This document shows, in pieces, positions 18,078 through 27,377 of a DNA stretch of 64,000 nt; the first letter of the stretch is position 1, and each line of letters opens with the position of its first letter. The position numbers and the translations under genes were made by a program. The notes beneath the pieces were generated by a model, which was not told the DNA's origin, searched no databases, and saw nothing but the letters and a program-made list of their open reading frames with translations. This DNA comes from Pseudoalteromonas luteoviolacea DSM 6061 (GTDB lineage Bacteria; Pseudomonadota; Gammaproteobacteria; Enterobacterales; Alteromonadaceae): assembly GCF_001625655.1 (NCBI RefSeq), contig NZ_AUYB01000140.1, positions 62,001-126,000 on the forward strand. Direction: 5' to 3'.

Positions 18078-20525
18078 TTAGAACAACTCTTCTGTTTCAG
18101 GAAGAGAGTCCTCAAATGGTGTACTACCACCAGAGTCCAGAACATACTTGGTTGGTACGGTGCCTCGCTCAAAGTATTCGAAGCGACTGGTAAAGTCGTT
18201 TTTCTCGCTCAATAGACCTGTTTTTAAATCGATACGCACTGAGACCAAACCAGGCGGTGGATCAATTGGGGCTAGAGGTTCTTCTTTAAGTGCTTGACGC
18301 ATATACTGCACCCAAGCTGGTTGTGCCGCAGTGGCTCCAGCTTCACCACCAACGATTTGCTGTTTACCCAAATTGCTATTGTATGTCGCTCGACCGAGCG
18401 GTTTACTGGCATCATCAAAACCAACCCAAATAGTGGTTAATACATTGCGATTGAATCCAGTGAACCATGTATCGACCGCATTGTTTGTGGTCCCTGTCTT
18501 TCCAGCCAAATCTTTACGTTTTAAAGCTTGCGCTCGCCAGCCTGTGCCAGTCCAACCAGTTTTATGGCGCCAGCTGCCACCACCCCAAATCGCGCTCTTG
18601 AGCGCATCAGCAACTAAGAAAGCATTTTTCTCAGAGATAATACGGGGGGCACAGATATATGGGTCTGTTTCTAACTCTATCTCATCACACACCCTGAGTG
18701 GACTTGCTGTGCCAAGCTCATTGCCAAATGAATCGGTCATGCGCTCGATAAAATAAGGTTCAATTAAATGACCACCATTTGCGAATGCACTCATGCCTCG
18801 AGCCATTTCAAGCGGCGTGAGTGCTGCACTGCCTAATGCCAAGGATTCACTGCGTACAACATCTTCGTCTTTGAAGCCAAATTTGAGGATATGATCAGCG
18901 GTTTTTTCTAATCCGACACCTCGCATGAGCCGCACAGAGACAACGTTTTTAGATTGCGCCAATGCTCTGCGGATACGAATAGGCCCACTGTATACATCAG
19001 GGCTATTTTTAGGGCGCCACGCGATACCAAGGCTTTTATCCCAATGATTTATCGGCGCATCATTGATGATGGTTGCCAATGTATAGTTTGATTCCAAAGC
19101 GGCGGAGTAAATGAATGGCTTTATATTAGAGCCAACCTGACGTTTAGCCTGGACAGCTCGATTATATTGGCTCTGTTGAAAACTATAACCACCCACTAAG
19201 GCTTTGATTTGGCCACTTTGGGGGTCTAGTGAAACAAGGGCACTAGAAGGCTGAGGTAATTGGCTTAAACGCCATTTTTCATCAACGTTTCTAACCCATA
19301 TTTGCATACCTGGCTTGATAATTTCAGCTGCGGTTTTAGGCGCTCGGCCTTGACGTTTTTCGTTGATATAGGCCCTTGCCCAATGCATTGCTGACCAGTC
19401 AAGGTTAATGGTTTCACCCGTCCTCAGCAGCACCGAGGCGGATTGCTCTTCGACTGCTGTGACTACAGCAGCCTGTAATGGTGCGATAGCTTTGACTTTT
19501 TGCAGCCGCGCAACAATTTGTTCTTTTTGCCAAGGAAGTTCATCTTCTTGCCAATATGTCGCTGTGGGACCTCGGAAACCATGGCGCTTGTCATAAGCAT
19601 GGAGATTATCAATTAGCGCTTGTTGTGCAGCGGCTTGTGTTGCGGAATCAACCGTTGTATACACTCTGAATCCAGAGTTATACGCTGTATCTGTACCATA
19701 CTTTTCTACCATATAGGCGCGCACCATTTCGGAGATATAGGGTGCATAAAGCTCGATTTCTGCACCGTGGCGCTTGGCTGTGATAGGCGCATTTACGGCA
19801 TCGTTATATTCTGCTTGAGTAATATATTTCTCAGCCAGCATTCGTCCCAAAACAACATTTCTTCTCGCCTTGGCACGAGTGGGGTTACGGATTGGGTTGA
19901 GTGCTGACGGTGCTTTAGGTAGCCCTGCAATCATCGCCATTTGTGGTAACGTTAGTTGACGCAGTTCTTTACCGTAGTAAACCTGTGCTGCTGCGCCAAT
20001 GCCAAATGAACGATGGCCAAGCTCTATTTTATTCAAATAAAGTTCTAGAATTTCATCTTTGCTAAGTAATCTCTCAATATGTAGCGCGATAAAAATTTCT
20101 TTAACCTTACGGATATAGGCCTTTTCTCGGGTTAAGAAAAAGTTTCTAGCCAGCTGCATCGTGATGGTACTGGCACCTTGTTTTTTCTGCCCAGTACTAA
20201 CTAATACAATAAATGAACGTACAATCCCAATGGGGTCAATTCCAAAGTGATCGTAAAAACGATTATCCTCTGTTGCAAGAAAAGCATTTAAGAGAGGCTC
20301 GGGTACATCGGCGATTTGCACGGGAATACGACGCTTCTCACCAAACTGATTGATAAGCTTGCCATCCCGCGTAAATACTTGCATTGGAGTTTGTAGCTGC
20401 ACGTCTTTTAATACTTTGACGCTGGGGATGTCGGATTTCACATAGAAGTACAAGCCGATTAGAATCAATACGCCAATAAGGCCAAAAACGAAAACAGTCT
20501 GTAATAATCTTTTTAATAAATTCAC
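18078..20525 (-). CDS. mrcA: penicillin-binding protein 1A (bifunctional class A PBP)
   Basis: 815-residue inner-membrane peptidoglycan synthase. An N-terminal transmembrane helix (about 10-28) is followed by the GT51 transglycosylase domain with ATEDNRFYDHFG and QLARNFFLT, then the transpeptidase domain with the SxxK nucleophile in GSNIKPF, SKN in AQSKNVVS, and KTGTTN. Length is close to E. coli PBP1A (850). Its divergence from pilMNOPQ across 226 bp is the usual gammaproteobacterial arrangement. Confidence 0.96.
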   Translation of the reverse strand: MNLLKRLLQTVFVFGLIGVLILIGLYFYVKSDIPSVKVLKDVQLQTPMQVFTRDGKLINQFGEKRRIPVQIADVPEPLLNAFLATEDNRFYDHFGIDPIGIVRSFIVLVSTGQKKQGASTITMQLARNFFLTREKAYIRKVKEIFIALHIERLLSKDEILELYLNKIELGHRSFGIGAAAQVYYGKELRQLTLPQMAMIAGLPKAPSALNPIRNPTRAKARRNVVLGRMLAEKYITQAEYNDAVNAPITAKRHGAEIELYAPYISEMVRAYMVEKYGTDTAYNSGFRVYTTVDSATQAAAQQALIDNLHAYDKRHGFRGPTATYWQEDELPWQKEQIVARLQKVKAIAPLQAAVVTAVEEQSASVLLRTGETINLDWSAMHWARAYINEKRQGRAPKTAAEIIKPGMQIWVRNVDEKWRLSQLPQPSSALVSLDPQSGQIKALVGGYSFQQSQYNRAVQAKRQVGSNIKPFIYSAALESNYTLATIINDAPINHWDKSLGIAWRPKNSPDVYSGPIRIRRALAQSKNVVSVRLMRGVGLEKTADHILKFGFKDEDVVRSESLALGSAALTPLEMARGMSAFANGGHLIEPYFIERMTDSFGNELGTASPLRVCDEIELETDPYICAPRIISEKNAFLVADALKSAIWGGGSWRHKTGWTGTGWRAQALKRKDLAGKTGTTNNAVDTWFTGFNRNVLTTIWVGFDDASKPLGRATYNSNLGKQQIVGGEAGATAAQPAWVQYMRQALKEEPLAPIDPPPGLVSVRIDLKTGLLSEKNDFTSRFEYFERGTVPTKYVLDSGGSTPFEDSLPETEELF

Positions 20526-20751
20526 GAATTTATCCCTACTTAGACTCCCAATTGCTATTGGACACTGTTAGTATATCCTGATTAAAAAACGATTAATAAC
20601 TTTTACGTAAATTCTTCTGCCCGGACAGGTGTTAAAAGATGCACCGAAGTTGTTTGGTAAGTATAATGCATAATACTTAAGGCGTATCAATTGTTAACTT
20701 CTAACACGAAACGCCAAGATAACTACTAAATAAGATATTTGGGTTAATTGC

Positions 20752-21831
20752 ATGTTTGATCAAATATTTAAAAAGCACGCACCGTTAATGGTCGGGATCG
20801 ACATTGGTTCACATTGTATAAAAGCGGTACTTCTCGCAGAGTCCAGTGCAGGTTTCCGAGTTGAAGCGGTTGCAATTGAACCCTTGCCAAAAGGTGCTAT
20901 GAAAGAGCGTGCAATTCAAGATATCGAAGCGATTGGGCGCGTCATCTCAAAGCTAAAAAAACGCTTACCAAAAGGCTCACACTATGCTTCTGTCGCGGTT
21001 TCCGGACAGACAGTAATTACCAAAATGATTTTCATGGATGTATCTTTAACAGATGCTGAATTGGAATCTCAGATTGCCATTGAAGCTGACAGCTTGATCC
21101 CGTACCCGTTAGACGAAGTTAGTTTGGATTTTGAAAAACTCTCTGTGAATGAAGCCGACCCATCAAAGGTGAATGTACTTTTATCTGCCGCTCGGACCGA
21201 GAGTGTCCAAGCTCGAGTGGGGGCGTTGGAAGAATCAGGCCTCAAAGCGAAGGTTGTGGATGTTGAAAGCTATGCTCTGGCCCGCTCGGTCGACGTTTTA
21301 TACGAACAACTGCCTTCTGATGCATATGACAAAGTTGTTGCTATTATTGATATCGGAGCCGTTGTTACTCTGATCAGTGTGGTACAGTCGGGTAAAACGC
21401 TTTATACGCGAGATCAAGTATTTGGCGGCGAACAGTACACGAATAGCATAGTTGCGTACTACAATAAAACTTTTGATGAAGCTGAACTTGCAAAAACGAC
21501 AGGAGACTTACCGCCCAACTACACGTTTGAAGTGTTGGCGCCTTTTCAAACCTCTCTGTTACAGCAAATCAGAAGAGCGTTACAGATGTTTATGACGACA
21601 AGCGGCCATGATCAGGTTGATTATATCATCCTGACGGGCGGCACCGCTTTGGTAGAAGGGTTGGATCGATTGTTGGTAGATGAATTGGGCGTACACAGTA
21701 TAATTGGCGATCCATTTGCGAATATGGAAGTTGCGCCTAAAGTCGATAGAAGTGTTTTAAATCGACATCGCTCTCAATTTTCGATAGCCACTGGGTTGGC
21801 TTTGAGGAGCTTTTCAACATGCCACATATAA
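20752..21831 (+). CDS. pilM: type IV pilus assembly protein PilM
   Basis: 359-residue cytoplasmic actin-like protein of the type IVa pilus alignment complex. It binds the N-terminal peptide of PilN and links the motor to the periplasmic PilNOP lattice. The ATP-binding phosphate loop GIDIGSHCIKAV is at about 15-26, and the second-half motif IDIGAVVTLISVV and TGGTALVEGL are present. First gene of pilMNOPQ; it overlaps pilN by 13 bp. Confidence 0.95.
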   Translation: MFDQIFKKHAPLMVGIDIGSHCIKAVLLAESSAGFRVEAVAIEPLPKGAMKERAIQDIEAIGRVISKLKKRLPKGSHYASVAVSGQTVITKMIFMDVSLTDAELESQIAIEADSLIPYPLDEVSLDFEKLSVNEADPSKVNVLLSAARTESVQARVGALEESGLKAKVVDVESYALARSVDVLYEQLPSDAYDKVVAIIDIGAVVTLISVVQSGKTLYTRDQVFGGEQYTNSIVAYYNKTFDEAELAKTTGDLPPNYTFEVLAPFQTSLLQQIRRALQMFMTTSGHDQVDYIILTGGTALVEGLDRLLVDELGVHSIIGDPFANMEVAPKVDRSVLNRHRSQFSIATGLALRSFSTCHI

Positions 21832-22421
21832 ACTTATTGCCCTGGCGTGAGCAACAGCGACAGGCTTCGCAACAAAAGTTTTTAACGATTTTGGCTGTGA
21901 TTGTGGCAAGCAGTTTGGCTCTTATGTATTTGATGGGCACTTTTTATGATGGCTTGCGTCAAGGGCAGGAAATAAAAAACCGATATTTACAAGGTGAAAT
22001 CGTCAAGCTAGATAAACGAATTGGCGAGATTGAAGGGCTCAACAAACAAAAAGAAAACTTACAAAGGCGTATACGTTTAATCGAAGTACTGCAAAGTAAT
22101 CGTAATTTGGGCACTCAAATTATTGATGAAGTGGCTAGGGTGGTACCTGCAGGTGTATATCTAACAAGCTTAGAACGCACTGGCGATATGATTAAAGTGA
22201 TTGGGCGGAGCGAGTCCAATAACCGCTTATCACAAATGCTACGGGCGGTAGAGTCGTCCTATTTATTAGAACGGCCTGTTATTCAAGGGATTGTAGCAGG
22301 CAGTAATGATGACAGGCTTTTGAGTGATTTTATGATGCACTTTTACGTGAAGTCGTTCGAACAAATGGAGCAAGAGCGTCAGCAAGGAGATGACACGCAG
22401 TCTGGAGTACCTGCTACATGA
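21819..22421 (+). CDS. pilN: type IV pilus assembly protein PilN
   Basis: 200-residue bitopic inner-membrane protein. The short cytoplasmic N terminus INLLPWREQQR is the conserved PilM-binding peptide. One transmembrane helix (about 24-42) leads to a coiled coil and a ferredoxin-like periplasmic domain that pairs with PilO. It overlaps pilM and pilO, consistent with coupled translation. Confidence 0.95.
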   Translation: MPHINLLPWREQQRQASQQKFLTILAVIVASSLALMYLMGTFYDGLRQGQEIKNRYLQGEIVKLDKRIGEIEGLNKQKENLQRRIRLIEVLQSNRNLGTQIIDEVARVVPAGVYLTSLERTGDMIKVIGRSESNNRLSQMLRAVESSYLLERPVIQGIVAGSNDDRLLSDFMMHFYVKSFEQMEQERQQGDDTQSGVPAT

Positions 22422-23023
22422 AACTGGATGTAAAAGCACTACAAGAAATAGATTGGAATGAAATTGAATTAGACAATATCGGTGAGTGGCCTTTACCAGT
22501 TAAAGTATTGTGCTGTGCCATGGTTGTGCTCATCATGCTTATTGTCGGTTACACTATGTTGGTGTCCGCATCTATTGATAGATATGAAGGCGCTGTTAGA
22601 AAAGAGCAGGAGTTACGTAAAAGCTATCGTATTAAATATGGTCGGTCTAACAACTTAGAACTATATCGCCAGCAAATGCTCGACATGGAAGATCAGTTTT
22701 CTCAGCTTTTACGAAAATTACCAACATCAAATGAAACGCCAGGGTTACTTGATGATTTGACTTACGTTGGTACATCCAGTGGTTTAACTTTTCTCAAAAT
22801 TGGTTGGTTACCTGAAGTTAAAAAAGAATTTTATACTGAACTGCCAATTAATTTAGAGGTGGTCGGGAGCTATCACGAGTTTGGCGAGTTTGTCAGCAAG
22901 GTTGCTCAACTTCCTCGAATTGTTAGTTTGCATGATTTTAGAATTGAAAATGCTGGTAATAACTCACTTGTATTTGGTGTGGTGGCAAAAACATACCGGT
23001 ATGAGCAAGGGGAAAGCCAATGA
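22418..23023 (+). CDS. pilO: type IV pilus assembly protein PilO
   Basis: 201 residues. A cytoplasmic N terminus, a transmembrane helix (about 30-52, LCCAMVVLIMLIVGYTMLV), a coiled-coil stretch and a periplasmic domain with LPTSNETPGLLDDLTY, a segment typical of PilO. It heterodimerises with PilN under the PilP-PilQ assembly. ATGA overlaps tie it to pilN and pilP. Confidence 0.95.
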   Translation: MKLDVKALQEIDWNEIELDNIGEWPLPVKVLCCAMVVLIMLIVGYTMLVSASIDRYEGAVRKEQELRKSYRIKYGRSNNLELYRQQMLDMEDQFSQLLRKLPTSNETPGLLDDLTYVGTSSGLTFLKIGWLPEVKKEFYTELPINLEVVGSYHEFGEFVSKVAQLPRIVSLHDFRIENAGNNSLVFGVVAKTYRYEQGESQ

Positions 23024-23556
23024 AGTGGCTGACGCCAGCGTTAGTGTTAGTATTATTATCTGGGTGTAACGACGACACCGCAGAACAAAAAGAGTATATA
23101 GACAAAGTTCAGGCGAGCGCGACGCCATATATAGAGCCGATCCCTGAAATGATGAATTTTGAGCATTTTGCTTATCAGGCTTCTGAATTGCGCAGTCCCT
23201 TTGTTGCGCCAGAACCTGAGGTCATTGAAAGCCGCTTGGTGCAGATAAAAAATTGTTTGCACCCAGATCCGGAGAGAGCACGAGACCCGCTAGAAAAATT
23301 TCCTTTAGACAATTTGGTAATGAAAGGGATTATCGCTACAAATGCGTCTACTTGGGCCTTGATTAAAGCAGCAGATCAGGGTCTATATAGAATAAAAGAA
23401 GGACAGTATATGGGACTTTACCACGGAGAAGTTGTCGGTGTATTTTCCGATAGAGTTGAGTTAATGGAACTCATCCCAGATGGCTCAGGGTGTTGGAAAG
23501 AACGTCTTACTACGATAGAAATGCCAGAAGCTGATGAAATTGGCGCGAGCGAATAA
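23020..23556 (+). CDS. pilP: type IV pilus assembly lipoprotein PilP
   Basis: 178-residue inner-membrane lipoprotein. The signal peptide ends in the lipobox LSGC with lipidated Cys16. The family segments ELRSPFVAPE and LEKFPLDNLVMKGII are present; the C-terminal beta domain contacts PilQ while the N-terminal stretch contacts PilNO. Fourth gene of pilMNOPQ. Confidence 0.95.
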   Translation: MKWLTPALVLVLLSGCNDDTAEQKEYIDKVQASATPYIEPIPEMMNFEHFAYQASELRSPFVAPEPEVIESRLVQIKNCLHPDPERARDPLEKFPLDNLVMKGIIATNASTWALIKAADQGLYRIKEGQYMGLYHGEVVGVFSDRVELMELIPDGSGCWKERLTTIEMPEADEIGASE

Positions 23557-23568
23557 TAAAAAGGTGAA

Positions 23569-25608
23569 ATGACTATGACGCGCAATCTAGCGAATAGCTT
23601 TGCGAAAACGCTTATTGGTGGAGCATTGCTAGGAGCTTCAATGCTCTCACAAGCAATCCCTATGCTATATGATATTCGATACAATCCAGTTCCTTCTGGT
23701 GAGACCGAGTTACAGCTGGTATTTGACGAGCAGCTTGATATTGAGCCTCAAGTTCAAGTCTTGAGTGACCCTGCGAGATTAGAGCTGTTTTTTTCTGATG
23801 CCGAATTCGAGGAAAGCCTCAAGCAATTAGCGATTAACAAAGCAGGTATCAAGTCGATCAGTAGCTACATGGAAGAAGGGGGCTTCAAAATAAGCATCGC
23901 TTTAGAAGCGTTAAAGTTGTACAAAACGACAGTAAAAAACAACTTGGTTTACCTTCAAGTTTCAGATCAGCCGATCCCTGATCCCAGTGCGTCTGCTGAC
24001 TCTAATCAATATATCAACGGTATTCAAAGTATTGACTTTAAAAGGACTGAAAAGGGGGCCGCGCAAATCCTTGCCTTTTTGAATACTTCACAAAGTGCCA
24101 TAGATGTACAGCAAGTTGGCGACAAAATTATTGCCGACTTCCATCACATAAGTATTGATGACGATCACTTGTACGAATTAGATGTCACAGATTTTGGTAC
24201 TGTTGTTAGTAAAATTGAAACATTCAGAGAGGAGAATAAGACTCGTATCGTCATAGAGCCTAATGCAGCGTTCAAGTTTAATTACCAACAACTAGAAAAT
24301 ATCTTTACGCTGACGGTTGAGAAAGACACTAATGAGTTCAGTTTTGGTGGTGAAAAGTCTTACCAAGGGCAACCTATTACTCTGAATTTCCAAGACATTC
24401 CTGTGCGCTCTGTATTGCAAATAATTGCTGATACAAATAACTTTAACTTGGTAACCAGTGATTCGGTATCTGGCAACATCACACTTCGTTTAGATGGTGT
24501 GCCTTGGGATCAAGCATTAGATGTGGTTTTAAGGGTTAAAGGACTGGATAAACGAATGGAAGGTTCTATTCTAATGGTTGCGCCTTCGGAAGAGTTGAGT
24601 GCGCGTGAAGCAAAAGAGCTACAAGCCAGAAAGCAAGTTGAAGAGTTAGAGCCTTTATATACGGAATATATCCAGCTCAATTATGCCAAAGCACAAGAGT
24701 TTTCAGATTTGTTGAAAACAGATGTTAACTCTATCATTAGCTTACGCGGTAGTGTGTCCGTTGATGTACGTACAAACACCCTGTTAATCAAAGATACAGC
24801 GCGCAGTATTGAAAATGTACGACGTATGGTTGAAAAACTTGATGTACCAGTTAAACAGGTTCGGATAGAGTCTCGTATGGTGACGGTAACGGATAATGTT
24901 CAAGAAGACCTTGGTATTCGTTGGGGCTTTAGTGATCAGCAGGGAACAGACGCAATTTCTGGTAATTTGACTGCAACAGAGTTGCTATCTGGTGGCACTA
25001 TTCCACAGTTATCCGACAGATTGAATGTGAATCTGCCGGTGCAGGGGACAGCAGCCAGTATCGGTATGCATATCGCTAAACTATCTGACGGGACATTAAT
25101 AGATTTAGAGTTGACGGCACTTGAGCAGGAAAATAAAGGCGAGATTATCGCAACGCCCAGCATAACAACTGCGAATCAAAAAACTGCACGTATAGAGCAG
25201 GGTACAGAGATTCCATTTGTAGAGGCAACGTCCAGTGGTGCGGCTTCGGTGGAATTCAAAAAGGCGGTTTTGAGCCTTGAAGTTACTCCACAAATAACAC
25301 CAGATAATAAAATAATTTTGGATTTAATTATCACTCAAGATACTCGAGGTGATACAGTACAAACCGCAAATGGTCCTGCGGTAGCAATAAACACCCAACA
25401 AATACAGACACAAGTATTAGTCGACAATGGGCAAACAGTGGTGCTTGGTGGTATATATCAACAAGAAACCACCAATGCAGTAAGTAAAGTTCCGCTGTTG
25501 GGTGATGTGCCTTACTTAGGCATGTTTTTTAGAAACACGAAAGAAATCAATGAAAAGAGAGAGTTATTGATTTTTGTCACACCTAGAATTATGAATGACA
25601 ATTTATAA
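23569..25608 (+). CDS. pilQ: type IV pilus secretin PilQ
   Basis: 679-residue outer-membrane secretin through which the pilus emerges. An N-terminal signal peptide ends near SQAIP, followed by two AMIN-type peptidoglycan-binding domains (about 30-250), an STN/N0 domain around LNFQDIPVRSVLQIIAD, an N1 domain, and the C-terminal secretin barrel with VLGGIYQQET and PLLGDVPYLGMFFR. Last gene of the pil operon, 12 bp after pilP. Length is typical. Confidence 0.96.
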   Translation: MTMTRNLANSFAKTLIGGALLGASMLSQAIPMLYDIRYNPVPSGETELQLVFDEQLDIEPQVQVLSDPARLELFFSDAEFEESLKQLAINKAGIKSISSYMEEGGFKISIALEALKLYKTTVKNNLVYLQVSDQPIPDPSASADSNQYINGIQSIDFKRTEKGAAQILAFLNTSQSAIDVQQVGDKIIADFHHISIDDDHLYELDVTDFGTVVSKIETFREENKTRIVIEPNAAFKFNYQQLENIFTLTVEKDTNEFSFGGEKSYQGQPITLNFQDIPVRSVLQIIADTNNFNLVTSDSVSGNITLRLDGVPWDQALDVVLRVKGLDKRMEGSILMVAPSEELSAREAKELQARKQVEELEPLYTEYIQLNYAKAQEFSDLLKTDVNSIISLRGSVSVDVRTNTLLIKDTARSIENVRRMVEKLDVPVKQVRIESRMVTVTDNVQEDLGIRWGFSDQQGTDAISGNLTATELLSGGTIPQLSDRLNVNLPVQGTAASIGMHIAKLSDGTLIDLELTALEQENKGEIIATPSITTANQKTARIEQGTEIPFVEATSSGAASVEFKKAVLSLEVTPQITPDNKIILDLIITQDTRGDTVQTANGPAVAINTQQIQTQVLVDNGQTVVLGGIYQQETTNAVSKVPLLGDVPYLGMFFRNTKEINEKRELLIFVTPRIMNDNL

Positions 25609-25652
25609 TGGCGAGAAATTGACAAATAAAGGTGGAATTTGCGCCTTTTGAC

Positions 25653-25682
25653 TTGAAATTTTGAATGGAATACTGAGATAAT
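25653..25682 (+). promoter_or_regulatory. putative promoter for aroK
   Basis: TTGAAA (25653-25658), 18 bp, GATAAT (25677-25682). It is followed by a C-rich/G-rich imperfect repeat CCCCTCC / GGCGGGG and TTTTATTT at 25683-25727, which could be the pilQ terminator or an attenuator before aroK. Confidence 0.4.
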
Positions 25683-25760
25683 CCCCTCCTTAATTTTGGG
25701 GCCAGGTCGTTAGGCGGGGTTTTATTTCAAATTTTAGAGTTCGTTTGTACTAAATAAGAT

Positions 25761-26279
25761 ATGGCTGAGAAACGTAATATATTTCTAGTAGGCCCTATGG
25801 GGGCTGGTAAAAGCACAATTGGTCGTCACATTGCCGATCAGTTACACCTTGAATTTTTCGATTCGGATCAAGAAATTGAGCGCCGTACTGGTGCTGATAT
25901 CGCTTGGGTATTCGATATTGAAGGCGAAGAAGGTTTCCGTAAGCGTGAAGAAACTGTGATTTCAGATCTTACTGAAAAGCAGGGCATTGTTCTGGCAACA
26001 GGCGGTGGTTCAGTTATCAGTAAAGAAGTGCGCAACAAACTGTCAGCTCGTGGGATAGTCGTGTATTTAGAAACGCCAATTGAAAAACAAGTGGCACGAA
26101 CACAGCGAGATAAGCGCCGACCTCTGTTGCAAACTGGCGAAGACTCAAGAAAAATTTTAGAAGATTTGGCAGAGCAACGTAATCATTTGTACAGCGAAGT
26201 TGCTGATATCGTTGTACGCACTGATGAGCAGAGTGCTAAAGTGGTTGCAAATCAAATTATCGACAAACTAGATTTCTAA
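25761..26279 (+). CDS. aroK: shikimate kinase I
   Basis: 172-residue P-loop kinase that phosphorylates shikimate in aromatic amino acid synthesis. Walker A GPMGAGKST is at about 11-19. DSDQEIERRTG and EEGFRKRE form the shikimate site, GGGSV follows, and RRPLL is the lid region. Length equals E. coli AroK (173). First gene of aroK-aroB-damX-dam. Confidence 0.97.
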   Translation: MAEKRNIFLVGPMGAGKSTIGRHIADQLHLEFFDSDQEIERRTGADIAWVFDIEGEEGFRKREETVISDLTEKQGIVLATGGGSVISKEVRNKLSARGIVVYLETPIEKQVARTQRDKRRPLLQTGEDSRKILEDLAEQRNHLYSEVADIVVRTDEQSAKVVANQIIDKLDF

Positions 26280-26306
26280 TAACCAATAAAAAAGGAGGGA
26301 GTGGTG

Positions 26307-27377
26307 ATGCTTGAATTAAATGTGGATTTGAACGAGCGCAGCTATCCCATCTATATTGGTCAAGATCTATTGTCCGATCAGGGGCGACTTAGACAACATA
26401 TTGGCAGTAGTCGTCCTGTGATCATTAGCAATGAAACCATTGCGCCCCTTTATTTAACAGCTTTGCAAGAGCAGTTAAATGATCTTTCCCCTTTACACTT
26501 TATTATCCCAGACGGTGAGCAGTTCAAGACCCTAGAGTGGTTTGAAAAGATATGTGGCTTTTTACTAGAGCATAACTGTGGTCGTGATACCTGTCTTATT
26601 GCACTCGGTGGTGGGGTTATTGGTGATTTAACAGGATTTGTGGCGTCCGCCTATCAACGGGGTGTGCCTTTTATTCAAATTCCTACGACACTCCTTTCTC
26701 AAGTGGACTCTTCTGTTGGTGGGAAAACAGCAGTTAACCATCCGCTTGGCAAGAACATGATTGGTGCGTTTTATCAACCTAAAGCTGTATTCATTGATAC
26801 CAATACTTTACGTACTTTGCCGCCTCGAGAGTTTGCAGCTGGTATGGCTGAAGTAATTAAGTATGGACTTATTTATGATGCCGAGTTTTTGGCGGTTTTG
26901 GAGAGCGGATCAGAGCAACTAACAGCCTTAGAGACACAGATCCTCAATAAGGTCATTTATCGGTGCTGCGAGATTAAAGCTGAAATCGTTGCACAGGATG
27001 AGAAAGAAGCAGGCCTTAGAGCTTTACTCAATTTAGGTCACACATTTGGCCATGCAATTGAGGCTGAGATGGGGTATGGCAATTGGTTGCATGGTGAAGC
27101 GGTCTCAGCTGGAATAGTACTGGCAATGCAATTAGGCGAGCAACGAGGTGACATTACTGTGCAAGAAGTTGAACGTGTATGCACATTGTTAGCGCAATAC
27201 AATTTACCTATAGCTCCGCCAAGTGAAATGACATCTGAGCAATTTATTCACCATATGCGTAAAGATAAAAAGAACAAGCGCGGTAGAATTCGCTTTATCG
27301 TACCAACGGCAATGGGTGTGTGTGCACTGGTTGATGATGTCTCTGATGAAAGTGTAGGTAACTTAATAGGGCAGTAA
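26307..27377 (+). CDS. aroB: 3-dehydroquinate synthase
   Basis: 356 residues from ATG 26307. GTG codons at 26301 and 26304 are in frame, but AAGGAGGGA at 26292-26300 is best spaced for the ATG, and MLELNVDLNERSYPI aligns with the E. coli N terminus. NAD- and zinc-dependent cyclisation of DAHP is the second shikimate-pathway step. DGEQFKT, GGGVIGDLTGF, IPTTLLSQVDSSVGGKT and LNLGHTFGHA are visible. The stop overlaps the damX start (TAATG). Confidence 0.96.
   Translation: MLELNVDLNERSYPIYIGQDLLSDQGRLRQHIGSSRPVIISNETIAPLYLTALQEQLNDLSPLHFIIPDGEQFKTLEWFEKICGFLLEHNCGRDTCLIALGGGVIGDLTGFVASAYQRGVPFIQIPTTLLSQVDSSVGGKTAVNHPLGKNMIGAFYQPKAVFIDTNTLRTLPPREFAAGMAEVIKYGLIYDAEFLAVLESGSEQLTALETQILNKVIYRCCEIKAEIVAQDEKEAGLRALLNLGHTFGHAIEAEMGYGNWLHGEAVSAGIVLAMQLGEQRGDITVQEVERVCTLLAQYNLPIAPPSEMTSEQFIHHMRKDKKNKRGRIRFIVPTAMGVCALVDDVSDESVGNLIGQ

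Noticed and set aside
18331..18756. 141-codon plus-strand frame inside mrcA
   Set aside because: It is antisense to a complete PBP1A with intact motifs and has no family signal of its own.
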